Positions 1 through 4,909 of a stretch of DNA of 6,510 bases are shown here, one piece after another. Below the pieces are notes generated by a model that saw only the letters and a program-made list of their open reading frames with translations, did not search any database and was not told the origin of the DNA. Both the position numbers and the translations under genes were made by a program. Source of the DNA: Parabacteroides sp. (GTDB lineage Bacteria > Bacteroidota > Bacteroidia > Bacteroidales > Tannerellaceae); the NCBI GenBank assembly GCA_019411205.1, contig DXRF01000183.1, positions 1 through 6,510 of the forward strand, in the 5' to 3' direction. The first letter of the stretch is position 1; each line of letters opens with the position of its first letter.

Positions 1-28
1 GTATTCTAACCAGCTGAACTACCGAACC
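1..28 (-). tRNA. tRNA, 5' part only, probably tRNA-Asp (cut by window edge)
   Basis: Read on the minus strand, bases 28 to 1 fit the start of a tRNA: 7-base acceptor strand GGTTCGG, TA at positions 8-9, D-stem GTTC, a D-loop containing the invariant-type GG (AGCTGGTTA), the D-stem partner GAAT (last pair a G-U wobble), then A and the first base of the anticodon stem. The window ends before the anticodon, so identity cannot be read directly. The GGTTCGG acceptor and this D-arm match my memory of Bacteroidales tRNA-Asp. A good promoter lies about 37 bases upstream. I am confident it is a tRNA and less sure of the amino acid. Confidence 0.8.
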
Positions 29-64
29 AGAACTTTTGTCTTACAATCTCTCTCGATTGCGGTG

Positions 65-94
65 CAAAGGTAGATATTATTTTGAATCTCGCAA
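65..94 (-). promoter_or_regulatory. Bacteroidetes-type promoter for the tRNA
   Basis: On the minus strand the -7 element TACCTTTG (72 to 65) matches TAnnTTTG exactly. A -33 TTG (94 to 92) sits 19 bases upstream. Transcription would start near position 58, giving a leader of roughly 30 bases before the tRNA at 28. The match to the established Bacteroides sigma-70-type consensus is visible in the sequence; the start point is inferred. Confidence 0.75.
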
Positions 95-135
95 TAGTTT
101 CGCGACAAAAATTTACGTTGGATGGATTATTTTTC

Positions 136-143
136 TACTTTTG
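136..143 (+). promoter_or_regulatory. -7 promoter element for the aminotransferase gene
   Basis: TACTTTTG matches TAnnTTTG exactly. The -33 region is weak: TTTA at 112-115 has the right 20-base spacing but is not TTTG, and TTG at 118-120 is only 15 bases away. Transcription would start near 150, leaving about 18 bases of A-rich leader before the ATG at 168. It is divergent from the tRNA promoter in the same short spacer. Confidence 0.6.
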
Positions 144-167
144 TCCTTCATATAAACAATAACAATC

Positions 168-1481
168 ATGAAGAATACTCCGATAGATTATCAAACAGCC
201 AGAAAGATTATAGATGGCTACGGACTTCCCGATTTTGGGAAAGCAACGATCCGTGAAGTCGTTGCCATATCCACACAACTCGAACAAGAGACTAAAACAG
301 AATTTATCCATATGGAAATGGGCGTTCCCGGACTTAAAGCGGCTAAGGTCGGTGTCGATGCTGAGATCAAGGCTCTTCAAGATGGTGTCGCCTCCATCTA
401 TCCGAATATCAACGGTACAGCCGACGTAAAAGCGGAAGCATCCCGTTTCATCAAAGCATTTATCGATATAGATGTAGCACCGGAAGGCTGCGTTCCCGTA
501 ACCGGCTCCATGCAGGGGACATACGCATCGTTCCTCGTCTGCGGACAATGTACACCGGGAAAGGATACGATTCTCTTTATCGATCCGGGCTTCCCTGTCC
601 AAAAGCAGCAGATCACGGTCATGGGTTATAAATACGAATCATTCGACGTGTACGAATACCGGGGGAAAAAACTCCGGGATATACTGGAGCATTATCTCTC
701 CAAAGGAAACATTGCAGCCATGATCTACTCCAACCCCAACAATCCGGCCTGGTTCTGCCTGACGGAAGAAGAACTGAAGATCATCGGAGACATGGCAAAT
801 GAATATGACACGATCGTGATCGAAGACCTGGCCTATTTCGCCATGGACTTCCGCAAACCTCTGGGAAAGCCTTTTGAAGCGCCTTTCCAGGCAACAGTTG
901 CCCGTTATACGGATAATTACATTTTACAGATTTCGGGATCAAAAGCATTCAGCTATGCCGGCCAGCGTATCGGTATCACGGCAATCTCCGACAAACTGTA
1001 TCACCGAGCCTATCCCGGATTGACACAGCGTTACGGAGGCGGGACGTTCGGAACCGTGTACATTCACCGCGTACTGTATGCCCTGTCGTCCGGCACAAGC
1101 CATTCGGCACAATTCGCATTGGCAGCCATGTTCAAAGCAGCGGCAGACGGAACGTTCGATTTTATTTCGGAAGTAAAAGAATACGGACGCCGGGCAGAAA
1201 GATTAAAAAAGATCTTTACCGATTATGGCTTCCGGATCGTTTACGACCATGACTTGGACGAACCGATTGCGGACGGATTTTATTTCACGATCGCTTATCC
1301 GGGAATGACAGGAGGAGAACTGATGGAAGAGCTTATTTATTACGGCGTAAGCGCCATTTCATTGAGTACGACAGGCAGTAACCAAGAAGGTTTACGCGCT
1401 TGTACTTCCTTTATCAAACCACATCAATATGCCCTTCTCGAAGAACGTTTGAAGCTATTCAAAGAGAATCACACCGCATAA
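168..1481 (+). CDS. PLP-dependent class I/II aminotransferase
   Basis: A 437-residue cytosolic fold-type I PLP enzyme, expected to move an amino group between an amino acid and a 2-oxo acid. Visible signature residues by analogy with aspartate aminotransferase: phosphate-binding GSMQG at 113-117; NPNNP at 189-193, with the asparagine that contacts the PLP O3'; Asp220 in IVIED for the pyridine nitrogen; Tyr223; the Schiff-base lysine Lys259 in SGSKAFS; Arg267 in AGQRIG for the phosphate; and Arg410 in GLRACTSF for the substrate carboxylate. All are present and the length is normal for the family, so it should be active. The ATG at 168 follows a good -7 element and an A-rich leader. It is divergent from a tRNA, stands alone, and is closed by a hairpin terminator. 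The substrate cannot be told from sequence, and no neighbouring biosynthetic gene points to a pathway. Confidence 0.93.
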   Translation: MKNTPIDYQTARKIIDGYGLPDFGKATIREVVAISTQLEQETKTEFIHMEMGVPGLKAAKVGVDAEIKALQDGVASIYPNINGTADVKAEASRFIKAFIDIDVAPEGCVPVTGSMQGTYASFLVCGQCTPGKDTILFIDPGFPVQKQQITVMGYKYESFDVYEYRGKKLRDILEHYLSKGNIAAMIYSNPNNPAWFCLTEEELKIIGDMANEYDTIVIEDLAYFAMDFRKPLGKPFEAPFQATVARYTDNYILQISGSKAFSYAGQRIGITAISDKLYHRAYPGLTQRYGGGTFGTVYIHRVLYALSSGTSHSAQFALAAMFKAAADGTFDFISEVKEYGRRAERLKKIFTDYGFRIVYDHDLDEPIADGFYFTIAYPGMTGGELMEELIYYGVSAISLSTTGSNQEGLRACTSFIKPHQYALLEERLKLFKENHTA

Positions 1482-1488
1482 TTAACAC

Positions 1489-1541
1489 AAGCCGGGTTTT
1501 TATTTACAGTTCATTAACATAAAAGCCCGGCTTTCTGCTTG
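1489..1541 (+). terminator. Hairpin terminator after the aminotransferase
   Basis: The arm at 1489-1503 (AAGCCGGGTTTTTAT) pairs with 1519-1533 (ATAAAAGCCCGGCTT). All 15 positions pair, one through a G-U wobble, and the loop is 15 bases. It begins 7 bases after the TAA stop. A T-rich run (TTTCTGCTTGTTTCTTT) follows. The A/T part of the stem also gives T's on the other strand, but no gene needs it there. Confidence 0.85.
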
Positions 1542-1568
1542 TTTCTTTAAACCAAAAGCTATATATTG
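1539..1568 (+). promoter_or_regulatory. Possible weak promoter for the YqgE-family gene
   Basis: TTG at 1539-1541 is followed about 20 bases later by TATATTG (1562-1568), which lacks one T of TAnnTTTG. If used, transcription would begin near 1575. That is downstream of the TTG codon at 1566 and upstream of the ATGs at 1602 and 1608, so it would favour an ATG start. It overlaps the tail of the preceding terminator. The motif is imperfect, so confidence is low. Confidence 0.3.
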
Positions 1569-1601
1569 TCGCTGTTTTATAAACCAGCAAGTTTCACTCC
1601 C

Positions 1602-2198
1602 ATGGCAATGTATAAGAATATATTTAAAATTACTCACAATGATGTGCTTCCGGCGCAAGGCAGCCTACTTATATCAGAACCGTTCTTACAAGATGCCTAT
1701 TTCCAACGTTCCGTCGTACTATTAGTAGAGCACACACCTGAGGGCTCCATGGGATTTGTCCTAAACAAAAAAACAGAGTTATTGGTCAATACTTTCTTTG
1801 CCGACTTGCAGGATTTTCCAGAAATGCCGATCTATTTAGGCGGTCCAGTCAGTGCCAACCGTCTGTTTTTTATTCATTCCTTAGGAGATCTGATCATCCC
1901 TAACTCCCTTAAGATAAACGATCACCTCTATTTCGACGGCGATTTCAATGCATTGATACGTTACATCCAGAACGGACATTCTGTCAACGGGAAAGTGAAA
2001 TTCTTCTTAGGTTACTCCGGGTGGCAGAAAGGACAGCTGCATAATGAAATAGACCAGAATTCATGGGTTGTAAGTCATGCTTCCAATCGGAACGTGTTGC
2101 TAGCCGAAGGTGAAATCTTCTGGAAAAAATCACTCGAATCGCTCGGTAGCCAATATGAAACATGGACCAAATATCCAAAAGAGCCCTCGCTAAACTAA
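1602..2198 (+). CDS. YqgE/AlgH family protein (UPF0301)
   Basis: A 198-residue protein from ATG 1602, or 196 from ATG 1608 two codons later; both fit the family, which is usually about 185-200 residues. The frame is also open upstream to a TTG at 1566, but those 12 residues precede the conserved N-terminus and I reject that start. Family hallmarks, numbered from ATG 1608: GSLLISEP at 18-25, RSVVLLVEH at 34-42, GSMGFVLNK at 46-54, GGPV at 78-81, FFLGYSGW at 132-139, and a C-terminal LGSQYETW at 179-186. It has no signal peptide or membrane segment and is probably cytosolic. The family is widespread but poorly understood; AlgH was linked to alginate regulation in Pseudomonas, which says little here. 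It is convergent with the GNAT gene, 30 bases between stop codons. Confidence 0.9.
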   Translation: MAMYKNIFKITHNDVLPAQGSLLISEPFLQDAYFQRSVVLLVEHTPEGSMGFVLNKKTELLVNTFFADLQDFPEMPIYLGGPVSANRLFFIHSLGDLIIPNSLKINDHLYFDGDFNALIRYIQNGHSVNGKVKFFLGYSGWQKGQLHNEIDQNSWVVSHASNRNVLLAEGEIFWKKSLESLGSQYETWTKYPKEPSLN

Positions 2199-2230
2199 AG
2201 ATTTATGTGTCGATAATAACTCATAAATCT
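2199..2230. terminator. Inverted repeat between convergent genes, possible bidirectional terminator
   Basis: AGATTTATG (2199-2207) and CATAAATCT (2222-2230) are perfect 9-base inverted repeats around a 14-base loop. The element starts on the base after the YqgE-family stop and overlaps the TAG of the GNAT gene. On the minus strand it is followed by CTTTAGTTTAG, moderately T-rich; on the plus strand no T-run follows. It would serve better as the end of the recR-GT-GNAT transcript. The stem is all A/T except its G-C ends, so it is a weak terminator. Its arms contain the ATAAATC heptamer that forms the array at 3982-4016. Confidence 0.5.
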
Positions 2231-2762
2231 AACACTCCTCCCCATTAATTCTCTGCATAGTCAAGACATCCGAATAACCATCCTTAGTCGTTATCCAGTC
2301 TGTCAGTATACCTGTCACGGTAAAACCACAACGGGTAAAGAGACTTTTGCTGGGTTCGTTTCCTATCGGGATATGCACGAAGAGTTGATGCAACTTCAAA
2401 TAAGAGAAAGCATATCCAACCAATAGATTCAACGCTTCTGTCGCCAGTCCATTCTTCTGGTAAAGCGGAGCGACCAATATACCAACTCCTGCCCTGCGAT
2501 GATGCGGGTCGAAATCGTACAAATCCAGCATACCGACCGTTGTACCCGTGGAACAAAGGTCGATCATCAGGCGCAATTGCTTCAAATCGAATATATCCCG
2601 GTGAGACTCTGCTATATATTCTTTCAACAGATAACGGGAATAAGGCGCTAACGTGTTCCCAAGCTCCCACCATTCGGGATTGTTTTCCCAAGCATAGAGC
2701 AGTTCCAAATCTTCCGGTTCCGGGGCACGAAGGCGGATAGTCTTGTTTTGAAGTAGGTTCAT
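2229..2762 (-). CDS. GNAT-family N-acetyltransferase (RimJ/RimL or SpeG-like)
   Basis: A 177-residue single-domain GNAT protein, expected to transfer an acetyl group from acetyl-CoA to an amine. The N-terminus TIRLRAPEPEDLELLYAWEN (8-27) is the typical opening of the RimJ/RimL-like branch. Motif A is VGILVAPLYQKNGLATEAL at 93-111, in which QKNGLA (102-107) is the acetyl-CoA pyrophosphate loop of type Q/RxxGxG/A. NEPSKSLFTRCGF (135-147) is the usual motif B region. Length is normal and the domain is complete. The ATG at 2762 is supported by an in-frame TAA 6 bases upstream. It lies 58 bases downstream of the glycosyltransferase, in the same direction, and the gap is filled by a heptamer hairpin element. 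The substrate (polyamine, ribosomal protein, amino sugar or other) cannot be decided from sequence; it need not act with its neighbours. Confidence 0.88.
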   Translation of the reverse strand: MNLLQNKTIRLRAPEPEDLELLYAWENNPEWWELGNTLAPYSRYLLKEYIAESHRDIFDLKQLRLMIDLCSTGTTVGMLDLYDFDPHHRRAGVGILVAPLYQKNGLATEALNLLVGYAFSYLKLHQLFVHIPIGNEPSKSLFTRCGFTVTGILTDWITTKDGYSDVLTMQRINGEEC

Positions 2763-2767
2763 TTTTT

Positions 2768-2840
2768 AATTGACAATTGACAATTGACAATTGACAATGA
2801 AAAATCACTCAACGCAATTTTCAATTGTCAATTATCAATT
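2768..2840 (-). repeat. Heptamer hairpin element A (AATTGAC x4 plus inverted copies), GT-GNAT spacer
   Basis: Four perfect tandem AATTGAC units lie at 2768-2795 on the plus strand. Facing them at 2820-2840 are three degenerate copies in inverse orientation: TTCAATT, GTCAATT and ATCAATT. Arms 2768-2793 and 2815-2840 match at 24 of 26 positions, leaving a 21-base loop (2794-2814). On the transcribed strand the element overlaps the last codons and TGA stop of the glycosyltransferase and ends 5 bases before the GNAT ATG, so it fills the whole gap. GCGTTGA at 2815-2809 (minus strand), at the loop edge, recurs in the element at 3982-4046. It carries no open reading frame and resembles a non-coding interspersed repeat. 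Confidence 0.85.
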
Positions 2841-3978
2841 CTCCATTAATAACTATATGATAGTTGATCTTTTTATCGACCATCTTATCCATCAATAAGA
2901 GCATCTGCTCGAAACGGACATCCGGGTAGCAGAATGCCAAATCGGTAAAACGCTTCATCTGATTACGACGACAGATAGCGTCCATCACACGTTCCTCATC
3001 CAGATTCCAAAGATTGACATATTCCAGATCTGGCATCCGTTTCACACAGGCAGCTTTCACCTTTTCAAACTCTTCCTTCCGACAAAGCACCAGCAGGCGA
3101 CGGTGTTTCGCCCTGGGTTTCCGTTTTAGCCCCAACATACCGCAAGCAGCGGAAAGGGATGCTTTCAACAAAACAGCCAAACGGATGAGCATGCTCATCA
3201 GCCAACCGGAATGCGGATAATACTTCCGATAGAATATCAGCATAGCTCCATAAAAAGCTTTCACATATTTGATATCACCATGCTTCGTGCTCTCTCCTTT
3301 ATAATGAAGGATACGTTCTGGGATATAATAATTCACATAGCCTCCCTGCACAATCCGGTAGGACAGATCGATATCTTCGCCATACATAAAGAAAGACTCG
3401 TCCAACAACCCCACTTTATCCAGCGCTTCACGACGAAGGAACATGAAAGCGCCCGCCAAAACTTCAACCTTATGCTGCTTCTCTTTATTCAAATACGGCA
3501 GGCTGTAACGAGCAAACAGACGTGAAGAAGAGAATAACTTCGACAATCCGAATATCTTGCAGAAAGACACCCAGGGAGAAGGGAAACTCCGTTTGCTCTC
3601 CGCTAAGAAAGCACCGTGTCCATCCAACATCTTCACCCCGATACCTCCCGCCTCCGGATGTTCGTCCATAAAGAAACAAAGGGAACGCAAACTTTCTTCC
3701 CCTATCACGGTATCGGGGTTCAGCAAAAGGACATATTCTCCGCTACTGATCCGGATCGCCTGATTATTCGCTTTGGCAAATCCCGGATTATCCTTATTCT
3801 CAATAAAAGTGACTTCCGGGAAACGCGGACGAAGGTATTCGATTGAACCGTCAGCCGAATGATTATCGACCACCAACACTTCCGCCTCCATCCCTGCAAT
3901 GGCAGCGCGGACAGAACAGAGGCACTGTTCGAGAAAATACTTTACGTTGTAATTGACAATTATGATTGAGAGTTTCAT
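2821..3978 (-). CDS. Family 2 glycosyltransferase (WbbL-like) with C-terminal extension
   Basis: A 385-residue GT-A fold enzyme that should transfer a sugar from a nucleotide-sugar donor to a glycan or lipid-linked acceptor at the cytoplasmic face. Domain order: first strand LSIIIVNYN (3-11); VVDNHSADGS (36-45), nucleotide-binding; NPGFAKANN (64-72); LLLNPDT (84-90), the metal-binding DxD position, here NPD as is usual in WbbL-like enzymes; LAGAFMFLRR (174-183); and MYGEDIDLSYR (198-208), which holds the ED motif with the catalytic base. Residues 258-282 are hydrophobic and may touch the membrane. Residues about 291-385 form an extra alpha/beta region (RRLLVLC at 293-299, then LAFCYPDVRFEQMLLLMDKM at 347-366). 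The last residues, LIIDN, and the TGA stop are encoded inside a heptamer repeat. It follows recR by 70 bases; acceptor and sugar are unknown. Confidence 0.92.
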   Translation of the reverse strand: MKLSIIIVNYNVKYFLEQCLCSVRAAIAGMEAEVLVVDNHSADGSIEYLRPRFPEVTFIENKDNPGFAKANNQAIRISSGEYVLLLNPDTVIGEESLRSLCFFMDEHPEAGGIGVKMLDGHGAFLAESKRSFPSPWVSFCKIFGLSKLFSSSRLFARYSLPYLNKEKQHKVEVLAGAFMFLRREALDKVGLLDESFFMYGEDIDLSYRIVQGGYVNYYIPERILHYKGESTKHGDIKYVKAFYGAMLIFYRKYYPHSGWLMSMLIRLAVLLKASLSAACGMLGLKRKPRAKHRRLLVLCRKEEFEKVKAACVKRMPDLEYVNLWNLDEERVMDAICRRNQMKRFTDLAFCYPDVRFEQMLLLMDKMVDKKINYHIVINGELIIDN

Positions 3979-3981
3979 GGG

Positions 3982-4046
3982 GATTTATGATTTATGATTT
4001 ATGATTTATGATTTATCAACGCTGCGTAAATCATAAATTATAAATC
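3982..4046 (-). repeat. Heptamer hairpin element B (GATTTAT x5 plus inverted copies), recR-GT spacer
   Basis: Five perfect tandem GATTTAT units occupy 3982-4016 on the plus strand. Inverted copies (TAAATC, ATAAATT, ATAAATC) follow at 4027-4046. Arms 3996-4015 and 4027-4046 match at 19 of 20 positions around the 11-base loop TCAACGCTGCG. On the transcribed strand the element starts 2 bases after the recR stop and ends 3 bases before the glycosyltransferase ATG. The loop contains GCGTTGA (4022-4016, minus strand), the same 7-mer as in the element at 2768-2840, although the arm heptamers differ. It contains stop codons and no plausible reading frame. Confidence 0.85.
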
Positions 4047-4048
4047 TG

Positions 4049-4672
4049 TTACAGTTTGATGGAGTCGTTAAAGCTGGTACGGTTCACGATGGAACGCCCC
4101 AACGTTATTTCATCAGCATATTCGATTTCATCGCCAATGGAAACGCCACGGGCGATGACTGAGATCTTCACATCATAGGAAGAGAGCTTGCGGTAGATGA
4201 AAAAGTTTGTCGTATCACCCTCCATCGTCGTACTGAGTGCCAGGACTACCTCCTTCACTTCTCCTCCGGCAACCCGCTGCACCAGACTGTCGATCTGCAA
4301 ATCACCCGGCCCTATCCCGTCCATCGGCGAAATAATACCGCCCAAGACATGATAAACACCACGGAACTGCCCCGTGTTTTCGATCGCCATCACTTCTTTG
4401 ATATTCTCAACCACACAGACCATCGAATGGTCACGCTGCAGGTCGGCACAAATAGAACACACATCATCATCGCATATATTATGGCAGACCTTGCAATATT
4501 TAACATCCCGCCGAAGTGCCAACAGTGCAGACGCAAATCCTTCCGTATAGCCGACATCCCGTCGAAGCATATGAAGCGCCAACCTCAGGGCCGTCTTCCT
4601 TCCCACTCCCGGTAACGACGACAATTCGTTCACCGCATTTTCCAATAAGATTGATGGATATTTTTGATTCAT
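4049..4672 (-). CDS. recR: Recombination mediator protein RecR
   Basis: A 207-residue RecR, the normal length. RecR works with RecO (and RecF) to load RecA on SSB-coated single-stranded DNA at gaps and stalled forks. Domains in order: helix-hairpin-helix LSSLPGVGRKTALRLALHML (17-36); a zinc finger with Cys60, Cys63, Cys72 and Cys75 in the usual CxxC-x8-CxxC spacing; a Toprim domain from about 84, with Glu90 in VVEN and SPMDGIGPGDL (115-125); and the conserved C-terminal segment RGVSIGDEIEYADEITLGRS (175-194). The frame is open 25 codons further upstream to 4747, but the conserved protein begins at the ATG at 4672 (MNQKYPS) and the promoter lies inside that extra stretch, so 4672 is the real start. 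It is first in a likely recR-glycosyltransferase-GNAT transcript. Confidence 0.96.
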   Translation of the reverse strand: MNQKYPSILLENAVNELSSLPGVGRKTALRLALHMLRRDVGYTEGFASALLALRRDVKYCKVCHNICDDDVCSICADLQRDHSMVCVVENIKEVMAIENTGQFRGVYHVLGGIISPMDGIGPGDLQIDSLVQRVAGGEVKEVVLALSTTMEGDTTNFFIYRKLSSYDVKISVIARGVSIGDEIEYADEITLGRSIVNRTSFNDSIKL

Positions 4673-4696
4673 TCGTTTGTTTATCTTCCTCCACCG

Positions 4697-4726
4697 CAAA
4701 GATAAGCAAAATCTCCCGCCTGCAAA
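4697..4726 (-). promoter_or_regulatory. Promoter of the recR transcript
   Basis: On the minus strand, TTTG (4726 to 4723) and TATCTTTG (4704 to 4697) match the -33 and -7 Bacteroidetes elements, with an 18-base spacer, slightly short of the usual 19-21. Transcription would start near 4690, giving a leader of about 18 bases before ATG 4672. A GGAGG at 4691-4687 resembles a Shine-Dalgarno site but is about 14 bases from the ATG and near the predicted transcript start, so it is probably not used as one. Confidence 0.7.
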
Positions 4727-4837
4727 ACATTCCCCAAAACTGCACAAAAAACACCAAGTATCAAGACTACTCTCCTATAATAGAGACACGGCCTTATACA
4801 CTATAGACGACTGACATACACTGCCTGGAGGCTATAC

Positions 4838-4868
4838 TTGTTTCTTACCAAGAAATAATGTAGCTTTG
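4838..4868 (+). promoter_or_regulatory. Promoter of the OPT transporter gene
   Basis: TTG at 4838-4840 and TAGCTTTG at 4861-4868 match the -33 and -7 elements with a 20-base spacer. Transcription would begin near 4875, leaving about 35 bases of A/T-rich leader before the GTG at 4910. The rest of the divergent recR-OPT spacer (about 4730-4835) holds nothing else that I recognise: no clear operator, riboswitch or small gene. Confidence 0.72.
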
Positions 4869-4909
4869 CGATGTATATATCCGATAATTCTAACTAAATA
4901 ATAAACACC

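Noticed and set aside
135..602. 155-codon minus-strand frame opposite the aminotransferase start
   Set aside because: It covers the promoter and start of a clear aminotransferase gene and has no recognisable protein features; shadow frame.
1566..1601. Upstream TTG start that would add 12 residues to the YqgE-family protein
   Set aside because: The family's conserved N-terminus begins at the ATG 1602/1608 region, the extra residues are not family-like, and the only promoter-like site would place the transcript start after the TTG.
2768..4046. Heptamer arrays as a CRISPR array
   Set aside because: Units are 7 bases with no spacers, the two arrays have different units, and no cas gene is near.
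2768..4046. Heptamer elements as ends of an insertion sequence carrying the glycosyltransferase
   Set aside because: Each element is a self-contained hairpin, the arm sequences differ between them, there is no transposase, and no target-site duplication is visible.
4685..4692. GGAGG upstream of recR as a ribosome binding site
   Set aside because: It is about 14 bases from the ATG, lies at the predicted transcript start, and Bacteroidetes seldom use Shine-Dalgarno sites.
4673..4747. 25-codon N-terminal extension of recR
   Set aside because: RecR is about 200 residues and begins at MNQKYPS; the extra stretch contains the promoter elements and reads as unrelated, cysteine-rich sequence.
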